A DNA stretch of 64,000 nt, taken from positions 62,001 to 126,000 of the forward strand of contig BSDZ01000087.1 of the NCBI GenBank assembly GCA_030268105.1, written 5' to 3'. Shown piece after piece: positions 46,177 to 57,734 of the stretch (the first letter of the stretch is position 1; each line of letters begins with the position of its first letter). The DNA comes from Volvox africanus (taxonomy: Eukaryota; Chlorophyta; Chlorophyceae; Chlamydomonadales; Volvocaceae). The position numbers and the translations under genes were made by a program. The notes beneath the pieces were generated by a model. That model saw only the letters and a program-made list of their open reading frames with translations. It ran no database searches and was not told the origin of the DNA.

Positions 46177-47449
46177 CTAGGCTACGCCCATAGAGGCACG
46201 GCACCACTTGAACTTGGCTTCACCCAAGGCCTTCGTCATCACATCAGCCACCATCTTCTCCGTAGGGCAGTACCTAAGCTCAACCTCCCCACTTGCGACC
46301 CGCTCTCTGACTAGATGATGCATCACATCAATATGCTTGGACCGCTGGGACGTCATAGGGTTGTTGCTGATATTCATCGCCCCCTGGGAGTCCACCTTAA
46401 TAATTGAGGGGGAGGTGCCGATCTTCAGATCGTCAGACAGCTTTGACAGCCAAAGGGCTTCTCTCACCGCACTGGAAAGAGCTTGATACTCTGCCTCCAC
46501 TGATGATGCTGCCACGGTACGCTGCAGCTGGCTGCTCCAACTTATCGCAGTACCGTTCACTCGGAAAACATAGCCAGTTGTTGACCTGCGGGTAACTGTG
46601 TCTCCTGCCCAATCCGAATCACTGTAGCCATCCAGCTGCAGCCCTTGTCCGCCAGGAAACCGAAGACCCATCTCCCGAGTACCCGCCAGGTACCGCAGCA
46701 CTCCCTTTGCCGCGCTCATTGCAGCGCGGGTAGGCTTAGCCATGGACCGGGAAAGCACACTCAGGGCATAGGCCAGGTCGGGACGTGTACTCACTGCAAG
46801 GTAGTTGAGTTCTCCCACCAGAGCTCGGTAAGGCGTTGGGTCCTCCAGCAGTTTGCCTTCATCATCAGTCACTGGGGCAGCCCTTGTACCCATTGCCAGA
46901 GGAGTTGCCCGATCTTTGGCATCCAGCATGTTGTGCCGCTCCAGAATCTGCTCAATATAACGAGATTGACTCAACACAATATCGCCATCCTTCTTTCGAC
47001 GAATATCCATGCCCAAAAACACTCGTGCCTCCCCTAGGTCCCGAATCTTGAAGCACTGACCAATGGCCTCTTTCACCTTCCGCACCAATTCTAAATCATC
47101 TGAGGCCACACACGTATCATCCACATGAACCAATGCAACCACCACTCCCCTTTCATCAACCTTCAGAAACATAGCCGGATCTGATTTAGACGGGAACAGC
47201 CCAATCTCGGCAAACTTCTCACACAACTTATCATACCAGCACCGTGGGGCCTGCTTTAGACCATAGATGGACTTATGCAGGTGACAGGCCAGGCCTGGAG
47301 TTTCCGACTCGTACCCCGGTGGCTGCTCCATCCAAAGATCCTCCTTCAGTTCTCCATTCAAGAACGCAGTCGTCACATCTAGCTGGTGAATGGGCATTTT
47401 TCTAGCCGCTGCAACCGCTAAAAGGACTCGAAAAGATGAGCTACGGGAC
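46177..47449 (-). pseudogene. Copia element 3 pol, RT to C-terminus (after the frameshift)
   Basis: About 424 codons to ...CRASMGVA, in a different frame from the upstream part. It contains QLDVTTAFLNGELKED, LVHVDDT and the complete RNase H region that is split in element 2, so it gives the uninterrupted target of the chromovirus (LAGTREMGLRF). Sequence from MPIHQLD onward (47397) is open. One change noticed: RRKKDG for RREKDG. Confidence 0.9.
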
Positions 47450-50360
47450 CATAATCCACCCCCTCGCGCTGTACAAACCCTTTTGCGACCAAGCGCGCTT
47501 TAAACCGCTCAACACTACCATCTGGATTGTGTTTCACCTTATACACCCAGCGACATGGAATAAGCTTCGTGCCTGGCGGGGGTGTTTCTAAGGTCCAGGT
47601 TCCATTTGCCAACTGAGAGTTAATTTCGTCATCCATAGCCCTTTTCCACTCGCTGGCCTGCGCCCCAGACACCGCTTCAGCATAAGTGTTGGGCTCAGAC
47701 ACTTTGGTTGCGGCAGCCACATGGACCCGGCCGGCAACAGACCTAGGGTCCTCACTGCGCCACCACTCGGACGGCCGTTTTCGATCACGGACAGGGTACC
47801 TAGACTCAAAATTGTTACTCGCACCGGCAGCACCCACAGAGGGGCCAGCACCGGACGAACTCCCCGAGGGACCTGCGCCGGAAGCATCACCACCCCCTGT
47901 TGGTCCACCGCTGTTATCCCCTGAACCTCCTGCACCAGTAGAGGATCCGCCACCTTGGGTGTGAGGGGCCGGTTCCCACTCATCATTATCATCATCATCA
48001 TCACTATCACTATCAGAATCAGGCGTACTGTCTACGGGGTTGCGCCAACTTACGGACTTCTTTGCACGACTAGCTTGCTGTGCTTTCTCACCGACATTCC
48101 GCTCATCAAAGGTGACATCAGAGTGCACCGACACTACATTGTCTGAAAAAAGGATACGGTACTGGCCTGCATCGCCGTACCCAACCAGAACACCCTTGCG
48201 ACTTACCGGATCTAATTTATTGCGCTTCTCCTTGGGGATATGGACATATGCCGTACATCCAAACACACGCAGATGACTCACATCAGGATGTTCCCCTGAG
48301 AAAGCTTCATACGGGGTGCAGGGCCGACCGGACACAGGTGAAATATTCCGAAGGTAATTCGCCGTAGAGACAGCCTCAGCCCACATGCATTGGGGAAGTT
48401 GAGACTCAGCCAACAGAGCACGCATCTTCTCTAACAGAGTCCTATTCAAGCGCTCAGCAGCTCCATTCTGCTCGGGGGCATACCCCACCGTAGGCCCATG
48501 CCGAATCCCTTTCGTACGGAAAAACTCCTGCAGGGGACTGTTAATGAACTCACCCCCTTGATCAGACCGTACCTCCTTGACCCGAAAACCACTGTACGTC
48601 TCCAGCTGATTCACCATAGTCATCACCTTGTCCTTCACCGCTTCCTTGGTAGGTGTAAAGGCTACAGCCGAAAAACCAGTATAGTCATCCAACAAGACAG
48701 TTAGGTAGAGGGAACCCGTTGGTGTTCGCTCAGGCATCGGACCACAAACATCAAGATGAATAAGAGCTAGTGGTTGATCCACCTTATGCCCAGTTGATGG
48801 GAAGGGCCCTCGGCGCTGCCGTGACATCACACATGGCTCGCACACACCCGCATCTCCGGCTCCCTTCACCTGCTCCTTTGCAAAACGCACCCCTGACACC
48901 ATGCCTTCACCCACCAACCTCTCAAGATTACCTAGGCCAAGGTGTCCATACCGGCGGTGCCACAAGTCCATTGATTCAGATGCAGACTTCCCATGAGCCA
49001 CTCCACCAAAAGGCTGGGTGTATCTCAACCTGGAAGCAGACCTGGGAATCGAAAAACACGATAGGGCACACAGGTCGCCCAAGCGCTGGCCCGTCAGAAT
49101 CTTCTCACCACCCTTGCGCATAGTGACTTGGCCATCCTCAAAGCAAACTGACCCACCCTGCTTATCCAGGGCAGCAACTGACAGCACATTTGCAAAGCTG
49201 TCAGGAACAAGATACACCTCTTCCACCGTCACCCGTGCATGCATATTGACCCCGGGGATAAGCCTCAGAGTCCCTACCGCTGTGGGCCTGATGATCCCCC
49301 CGTTCACACTCAGGATCTCAAACTTTTCTGACTCCGCCAGCTCGCGGACGTCCACTATCTGATCTGCATCATATGTCAGATGATGAGATGCACCAGAATC
49401 CAGGTACCAACCTTTCAGGCGGTCAGACCCAGATGCCACAAAGGCAAAGTTCCTCGGGCTAGCATTGCCCCTGTCGCCGGCACCGTCCACATGGTCGTGC
49501 CGGCCATAACCTCGGCGGTCGCTCCCCAAGCTGGGCCCGCCCGCGGCCTCTCCATGGCCGCCCATTCTTGTGCGCTCCAGGCCGCCTGACCCATAACCGG
49601 GTCCTCTAGGCGCCGAGCTCCATGAGCCAGACCTCTGAGCCATCCTGGGGGCAGTGCACCCCCTCTCCAGATGCCCGGGCTTTCCACAGTTCCAGCACTG
49701 CAGTGGCTCCCGTGATCCGCCGCGGACGTGGCTTCCTCCACGTCGGGGCGCACTTCCTGTGGCTGAGCTTCCCCTACCCGCACTGACAAAAGCAGACGAG
49801 CTGGTAGAGGCCTCATGCATGCTCCCTACCCTAGCTTCGAACGCCAGCAGTTGTGCGGTTGCACTAGACAGCGTAAGCTCACCAGACTGTGTCGTCAAAA
49901 TCGACACTATCACCTCATACTTCTGAGGTAGACCCGTCAGCATTGCATACGTCATGTCTTGTTCACTGGTGGCCTGGCCCACCTTCAGCAGATCTGTGTG
50001 TAGCTCCCGCACTCTTGCAAGGTACACCGGCAGGGCCTCTCCCTTCTTCATTGCCAGCTTAGTATACTCCTGACGCAGCTGAGATCTGCGGGCATGGTTG
50101 TTGGCGGCAAAAATCGCAGCAAGGCCATCCCACGCCATTTTGGCGTTCGGCGATGCCTTGATGACCGGCAGATGGCAGTCCTTCACATTCTTCACCAGCA
50201 GAGTCTTCACTCGCTCCGATGCAGCGACCTCTTCATCTGTAACCGGCTCAGTCAACAGCGCCCTGTTCAAGTTATGCTCAGCACACAAGTTCTCAAACCG
50301 ATAGGCCCATGTAGAGTAGTTGTTGAGATCGAGGGGTTCAGCCAACTTGTCCTTGCCCAT
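47450..50360 (-). pseudogene. Copia element 3 gag-pol, N-terminal part
   Basis: About 970 codons matching element 2 through Gag, zinc knuckle, protease, integrase and the first RT block (VQREGVDYG), then 10 out-of-frame codons and a stop at 47418. The cause is a 19 bp loss at 47449/47450 (gggaccataatcc; element 2 has 19 more bases between gggac and cataatcc), flanked by a 2 bp repeat, ac. RT is therefore broken. Protease, integrase and Gag keep all expected residues, so it could in principle still supply Gag, protease and integrase. One change noticed: GDLCALS for GDLYALS. Confidence 0.92.
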
Positions 50361-50389
50361 GTTGTTCTTGGTTCTCTCAGAGCGCCCAG

Positions 50390-50404
50390 GCAGGGCTCAT
50401 AACC
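50390..50404 (-). other. Primer binding site of copia element 3
   Basis: Plus strand gcagggctcataacc abuts the 5' LTR. It has gcagggc where elements 1 and 2 have gcggggc; the core ggctcataacc is unchanged. Confidence 0.73.
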
Positions 50405-50752
50405 TGTTAAAGAGATAAAGGAAGTATAAAGCTGCTATGAAGAATTACAGAGGTCAGAGGAGGTCAGATGTATAAGACACTAGACGATTGCTAGCTGTTG
50501 GGTGACTATTGCAGAGCTCAGGTACCCTTAAATACTAGTTCTGATGGCTTCTGATCAACCACTCCCTGGAACACTGCAGTATGCAGCTCTCTACCATTGG
50601 GTAGTTGCCCAGCACCTACCACCAGCAACTTCCTACCACTTGGCGGCTGCTCAGCACCTATCACCTTGCACACTGCAACTGCCTGTCACAATTGCCGCCC
50701 TGCAACTGCTAGATCGGTAACTGTGACGGTTTGCACCGTCCACAACTTAACA
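50405..50752 (-). repeat. 5' LTR of copia element 3
   Basis: 348 bp, complete, with private ctggaacactg (others ctggagcactg). Confidence 0.95.
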
Positions 50753-51052
50753 GACCCTTCCATATCTCCTGTTCCATTCCTCCTTCGTTTGTTGTGTGTG
50801 CCCTGTTTGAGTCACACCCACAAACCCTCTTCTCATGTAATCTTGCAAGGCAATTTCGCATCCCTGCTTGCACATGCCGTCCTCTCAGTGCTCTGATGGC
50901 TTGCATGGTTCATGCCTGTTTCTGGGCACCATAATTGTCCTGTTTGTGCCGGGCGAATGCAGTACTCGGGTCTTGGGGTCAATGCCTGATACCACCCCCT
51001 GCCGGACTGCTTTCTGTGAACCGCCTTGCCTAGCTTGTCCAACATTTTGATG

Positions 51053-51895
51053 CTATAATGATTTTGCTTCATCCACTGGCCTGGCGTGAGCCATGCCGAC
51101 AAATCCGCACTCTTGCTTGATGGCGGATACCACTTCGCATTCCAACTTGTACAAATATCCCTTCCGGCACCCCGACAGCACCACTCTGTCACATATGCAC
51201 ACGTACACCAATTGGTCCCCAAAACTAATTTTTCCTCCATTTTCGCCCAATGATGCAACGGATATCACCTTTACGTAGCTGCTCGGTACCCTGTACACAT
51301 TGTTAATTGTGACTGTGGCGTTCGGACGGCAAGACGGTGCCAATTTTAACGTGCCAATGGCTGTGGGTCGCATGACTCCTCCGTTCATGCTCATAATGTC
51401 AAACTTATCTCTCTCGTTGATTTTGACCACGTCTGTTAGATCCCGTTCATCATAAGTGATGTGGTGAGCTGCTCCTGAGTCCATGCACCATCCTTGCACC
51501 TTGCTGTGCTGTGACCCCACAAATGCATAGTTATCTGGGTGATCCATCCTGCGGCCTCCTGCATCACCACGTCGCCCTTGATTCCTTTCTTGTTCTGTCA
51601 TTGGTCGACTTTTTGCAGTGTGATATTCGCTGTTACTTTGCATTTGCCTTCCCGCTGACCTTGGTGGCATGCTGCTGCTTGCAATGTTGCGTCTGTCACC
51701 TGTCCATTCATCTTCACGACGATGGTATTGCGACTGCTGTGAATTGAATTTGGATCTCTCTTGAAACTCCGGCGGTGACCACGTTAAGGATGTGTCCCGC
51801 CATATTGGCCAACAAAACGAGCCCCTTTGTGGGTCACGCCCGAATATTTTGCCTTTCCAACCTGGAAATCGGCTACCGCCGAATCGCCTGTGCAC
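51053..51895 (-). pseudogene. Copia protease-like frame, U12
   Basis: 280 residues with private Arg after NNVY (ggtaccctgtac), Arg in PIWRDT and Phe in SFCW; the last two are 2722-type. Confidence 0.78.
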
Positions 51896-52215
51896 CCATT
51901 CACGCCTATATCCTCCACCACAATTGCTCTGTCAATTGCTCCACGCACCGCCTCGTCCTGTGCCCACAAACGCGACTGACTCGCTTTTCGGGTTTCCTAC
52001 ATCCATCCGCCTTTCGAACGCCAGCAATTGGGCGCTCACTCTTGTCTAAGTCAGCAAAGCGGCCGGCCCCTCACTGGAACGTATTACTTGCTCTGACAGT
52101 CTTTCATATACGAGAGTCGCTCACATTCCAACACCCCCCGTGAGTGACACTCCGTCGATTCTCACGATCTACCCCTTACTGCCTCGTCCCTGCAACCCTG
52201 CCCTGGTCCACAGCC

Positions 52216-52233
52216 AGCGGGAATCGGCAAGCC
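52216..52233. repeat. 18 bp block that defines 2722 bp monomers
   Basis: agcgggaatcggcaagcc follows cacagcc. An agcc lies both just before it and at its end, so loss by slippage between agcc copies would give the 2704 bp form. Other copies are at 54938, 57660, 60382 and 63104. Confidence 0.9.
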
Positions 52234-52290
52234 GCGTACTTGCGCTCGGGGCACATAACCTGTGAAAAGTCAGCAAAGCGCCCCTCCCTG

Positions 52291-55012
52291 GGCCGTATAA
52301 CTAGCTCTGACATTCATTCATATATTAGTGTTGCTCACATTCCAACAACGCTTAACCTGATGCTTTCAGAGTTGTAACTATCATTCCAAACCTATTTGTA
52401 TGTCCTACCAGCAGGTTATCTCCCTCTCAGTTACTGGCTGACCTGCCTGCACCATGTCCGTGAACATTTGTAAGGAATTTTCCTAACTTGCGCCAAATAG
52501 ATCGGCAGCGCTTCGCCTTGTTCCATTTTCAACGCATATATCTCTGCAATAAGTTGTGAATTTCATGCATCACTATTGGCGGCAAAAAAAGCTCCGATCC
52601 TGTCCCAGCCTCCTTTTGCATTCACCGCAGCCAGGTGATAGTCCTGAACGTTTTCGAGCATTATGGTCTTGACTTTGTGTAAAAGCCAGCAAAGCCCCTC
52701 AATGGGCCGTATTACTTGCTCTGTCATTCATTCGTATATGAGTGTTGCTCTTACTCGTGCGCTCGGGAATCATTCGTTCGTATATGAGTGCTCTTCACAT
52801 TCCAACACCAATAGTCAAAAATTTGTATTACAAAAAGTGGAAATGATAAAAAATAAATTAGAATATGATACAAAAATGCAATGAAACAAACAAGAGTGGC
52901 AAAATGTTCAAAGGCTTATTCAGCCGGCAGCATTATGATTTATGTACTGACGAAAATTTAAACATTCATCTAAAGAGCAATAATCATCGGCCAGATTGAA
53001 ATCGTGTTATCACAAAAGAGTGCCCACATTTAAAACAAGCAACTCAAATGCATTGCAATGAGTAAAACACACAAAAGAGTCAATATGCTAAACAACAACT
53101 TCAAAACTTTGAAAAGCAGGGTAAATGATGAGAAGCAGTTTCACCATTACGATTTCTGTTTAGACGTTTAGACTTAAATTGTCATGTGAAGAAATAGTCA
53201 TCGGCCATATGAAACTCCTTTAAATTGAGTATAAGCAACTGAAATGCAATGCAATAAGAGAAATACACAAAAGAGAAGAACTTTAAAACGATGAAAAACT
53301 AAAAGGGTTATTGATAAAGCAATTGCACAAGCAGTTTTACATTTCACAGCTGGCTCACAGCAAGCCGGGGTGACAATGGGCGTTACCACACTTAGCAGAC
53401 GTGGATGCCTTACTCGACTTCACGTTGATCCCCTTCAATCCATCCTTAATCAATTCCTTCAAGCTTCCTACTTCGACCCTTCCATATCTCCTGTTCCATT
53501 CCTCCTTCGTTTGTTGTGTGTGCCCTGTTTGAGTCACACCCACAAACCCTCTTCTCATGTAATCTTTCAAGGCAATTTCGCATCCCTGCTTGCACATGCC
53601 GTCCTCTCAGTGCTCTGATGGCTTGCATGGTTCATGCCTGTTTCTGGGCACCATAATTGTCCTGTTTGTGCCGGGCGAATGCAGTACTCGGGTCTTGGGG
53701 TCAATGCCTGATACCACCCCCTGCCGGACTGCTTTCTGTGAACCGCCTTGCCTAGCTTGTCCAACATTTTGATGCTATAATGATTTTGCTTCATCCACTG
53801 GCCTGGCGTGAGCCATGCCGACAAATCCGCACTCTTGCTTGATGGCGGATACCACTTCGCATTCCAACTTGTACAAATATCCCTTCCGGCACCCCGACAG
53901 CACCACTCTGTCACATATGCACACGTACACCAATTGGTCCCCAAAACTAATTTTTCCTCCATTTTCGCCCAATGATGCAACGGATATCACCTTTACGTAG
54001 CTGCTCGGTACCACGTAAACATTGTTAATTGTGACTGTGGCGTTCGGACGGCAAGACGGTGCCAATTTTAACGTGCCAATGGCTGTGGGTCGCATGACTC
54101 CTCCGTTCATGCTCATAATGTCAAACTTATCTCTCTCGTTGATTTTGACCACGTCTGTTAGATCCCGTTCATCATAAGTGATGTGGTGAGCTGCTCCTGA
54201 GTCCATGCACCATCCTTGCACCTTGCTGTGCTGTGACCCCACAAATGCATAGTTATCTGGGTGATCCATCCTGCGGCCTCCTGCATCACCACGTCGCCCT
54301 TGATTCCTTTCTTGTTCTGTCATTGGTCGACTTTTTGCAGTGTGATATTCGCTGTTACTTTGCATTTGCCTTCCCGCTGACCTTGGTGGCATGCTGCTGC
54401 TTGCAATGTTGCGTCTGTCACCTGTCCATTCATCTTCACGACGATGGTATTGCGACTGCTGTGAATTGAATTTGGATCTCTCTTGAAACTCCGGCGGTGA
54501 CCACGTTAAGGATGTGTCCCGCCATATTGGCCAACAAAACGAGCCCCTTTGTGGGTCACGCCCGAATATTTTGCCTTTCCAACCTGGAAATCGGCTACCG
54601 CCGAATCGCCTGTGCACCCATTCACGCCTATATCCTCCACCACAATTGCTCTGTCAATTGCTCCACGCATCGCCTCGTCCTGTGCCCACAAACGCGACTG
54701 ACTCGCTTTTCGGGTTTCCTACATCCATCCGCCTTTCGAACGCCAGCAATTGGGCGCTCACTCTTGTCTAAGTCAGCAAAGCGGCCGGCCCCTCACTGGA
54801 ACGTATTACTTGCTCTGACAGTCTTTCATATACGAGAGTCGCTCACATTCCAACACCCCCCGTGAGTGACACTCCGTCGATTCTCACGATCTACCCCTTA
54901 CTGCCTCGTCCCTGCAACCCTGCCCTGGTCCACAGCCAGCGGGAATCGGCAAGCCGCGTACTTGCGCTCGGGGCACATAACCTGTGAAAAGTCAGCAAAG
55001 CGCCCCTCCCTG
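52291..55012. repeat. Array monomer U13 (2722 bp)
   Basis: Differs from U1 type by attcatatatt, tgatgctttc, cgccttgttcc and catcggccat. Private aatctttcaagg (53564) and cacgcatcgc (54667). Confidence 0.95.
53775..54617 (-). pseudogene. Copia protease-like frame, U13
   Basis: 280 residues, Val after NNVY, PIWRDT and SFCW. Confidence 0.78.
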
Positions 55013-57734
55013 GGCCGTATAACTAGCTCTGACATTCATTCATATATTAGTGTTGCTCACATTCCAACAACGCTTAACCTGATGCTTTCAGAGTTGTAAC
55101 TATCATTCCAAACCTATTTGTATGTCCTACCAGCAGGTTATCTCCCTCTCAGTTACTGGCTGACCTGCCTGCACCATGTCCGTGAACATTTGTAAGGAAT
55201 TTTCCTAACTTGCGCCAAATAGATCGGCAGCGCTTCGCCTTGTTCCATTTTCAACGCATATATCTCTGCAATAAGTTGTGAATTTCATGCATCACTATTG
55301 GCGGCAAAAAAAGCTCCGATCCTGTCCCAGCCTCCTTTTGCATTCACCGCAGCCAGGTGATAGTCCTGAACGTTTTCGAGCATTATGGTCTTAACTTTGT
55401 GTAAAAGCCAGCAAAGCCCCTCAATGGGCCGTATTACTTGCTCTGTCATTCATTCGTATATGAGTGTTGCTCTTACTCGTGCGCTCGGGAATCATTCGTT
55501 CGTATATGAGTGCTCTTCACATTCCAACACCAATAGTCAAAAATTTGTATTACAAAAAGTGGAAATGATAAAAAATAAATTAGAATATGATACAAAAATG
55601 CAATGAAACAAACAAGAGTGGCAAAATGTTCAAAGGCTTATTCAGCCGGCAGCATTATGATTTATGTACTGACGAAAATTTAAACATTCATCTAAAGAGC
55701 AATAATCATCGGCCAGATTGAAATCGTGTTATCACAAAAGAGTGCCCACATTTAAAACAAGCAACTCAAATGCATTGCAATGAGTAAAACACACAAAAGA
55801 GTCAATATGCTAAACAACAACTTCAAAACTTTGAAAAGCAGGGTAAATGATGAGAAGCAGTTTCACCATTACGATTTCTGTTTAGACGTTTAGACTTAAA
55901 TTGTCATGTGAAGAAATAGTCATCGGCCATATGAAACTCCTTTAAATTGAGTATAAGCAACTGAAATGCAATGCAATAAGAGAAATACACAAAAGAGAAG
56001 AACTTTAAAACGATGAAAAACTAAAAGGGTTATTGATAAAGCAATTGCACAAGCAGTTTTACATTTCACAGCTGGCTCACAGCAAGCCGGGGTGACAATA
56101 GGCGTTACCACACTTAGCAGACGTGGATGCCTTACTCGACTTCACGTTGATCCCCTTCAATCCATCCTTAATCAATTCCTTCAAGCTTCCTACTTCGACC
56201 CTTCCATATCTCCTGTTCCATTCCTCCTTCGTTTGTTGTGTGTGCCCTGTTTGAGTCACACCCACAAACCCTCTTCTCATGTAATCTTGCAAGGCAATTT
56301 CGCATCCCTGCTTGCACATGCCGTCCTCTCAGTGCTCTGATGGCTTGCATGGTTCATGCCTGTTTCTGGGCACCATAATTGTCCTGTTTGTGCCGGGCGA
56401 ATGCAGTACTCGGGTCTTGGGGTCAATGCCTGATACCACCCCCTGCCGGACTGCTTTCTGTGAACCGCCTTGCCTAGCTTGTCCAACATTTTGATGCTAT
56501 AATGATTTTGCTTCATCCACTGGCCTGGCGTGAGCCATGCCGACAAATCCGCACTCTTGCTTGATGGCGGATACCACTTCGCATTCCAACTTGTACAAAT
56601 ATCCCTTCCGGCACCCCGACAGCACCACTCTGTCACATATGCACACGTACACCAATTGGTCCCCAAAACTAATTTTTCCTCCATTTTCGCCCAATGATGC
56701 AACGGATATCACCTTTACATAGCTGCTCGGTACCACGTAAACATTGTTAATTGTGACTGTGGCGTTCGGACGGCAAGACGGTGCCAATTTTAACGTGCCA
56801 AGGGCTGTGGGTCGCATGACTCCTCCGTTCATGCTCATAATGTCAAACTTATCTCTCTCGTTGATTTTGACCACGTCTGTTAGATCCCGTTCATCATAAG
56901 TGATGTGGTGAGCTGCTCCTGAGTCCATGCACCATCCTTGCACCTTGCTGTGCTGTGACCCCACAAATGCATAGTTATCTGGGTGATCCATCCTGCGGCC
57001 TCCTGCATCACCACGTCGCCCTTGATTCCTTTCTTGTTCTGTCATTGGTCGACTTTTTGCAGTGTGATATTCGCTGTTACTTTGCATTTGCCTTCCCGCT
57101 GACCTTGGTGGCATGCTGCTGCTTGCAATGTTGCGTCTGTCACCTGTCCATTCATCTTCACGACGATGGTATTGCGACTGCTGTGAATTGAATTTGGATC
57201 TCTCTTGAAACTCCGGCGGTGACCACGTTAAGGATGTGTCCCGCCATATTGGCCAACAAAACGAGCCCCTTTGTGGGTCACGCCCGAATATTTTGCCTTT
57301 CCAACCTGGAAATCGGCTACCGCCGAATCGCCTGTGCACCCATTCACGCCTATATCCTCCACCACAATTGCTCTGTCAATTGCTCCACGCACCGCCTCGT
57401 CCTGTGCCCACAAACGCGACTGACTCGCTTTTCGGGTTTCCTACATCCATCCGCCTTTCGAACGCCAGCAATTGGGCGCTCACTCTTGTCTAAGTCAGCA
57501 AAGCGGCCGGCCCCTCACTGGAACGTATTACTTGCTCTGACAGTCTTTCATATACGAGAGTCGCTCACATTCCAACACCCCCCGTGAGTGACACTCCGTC
57601 GATTCTCACGATCTACCCCTTACTGCCTCGTCCCTGCAACCCTGCCCTGGTCCACAGCCAGCGGGAATCGGCAAGCCGCGTACTTGCGCTCGGGGCACAT
57701 AACCTGTGAAAAGTCAGCAAAGCGCCCCTCCCTG
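55013..57734. repeat. Array monomer U14 (2722 bp)
   Basis: Shares cttaactttg and acaataggcg with U15. Private cctttacatagc here (also in U4) and ccaagggctg. Confidence 0.95.
56497..57339 (-). pseudogene. Copia protease-like frame, U14
   Basis: Like U13, with Ile to Leu in PTALGTL. Confidence 0.78.

Larger units (their letters stand above)
45915..50752 (-). mobile_element. Copia element 3 (4838 bp, two deletions)
   Basis: Target duplication gaccc is at 45910-45914 and 50753-50757. It lacks 109 bp net in the 3' LTR and 19 bp in RT; adding these gives exactly the 4966 bp family length. It sits in the monomer where the array changes from 2704 to 2722 bp type. The intact duplication shows a normal integration; the deletions came later, since the 5' LTR is complete. 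Confidence 0.96.
44726..52290. repeat. Array monomer U12, hybrid, split by copia element 3
   Basis: The left part (44726-45914) is of the U11 type. The right part (50753-52290) has the 18 bp block (52216-52233), tgtcccgcc, aacaaaacgag and ctttcatata of the 2722 bp type. Without the element and one gaccc it is 2722 bp. The changeover therefore lies between about 45490 and 51795. Confidence 0.94.

Noticed and set aside
45910..50757. Copia element 3 as the product of recombination between array types
   Set aside because: It has a perfect gaccc target duplication, the mark of ordinary integration.
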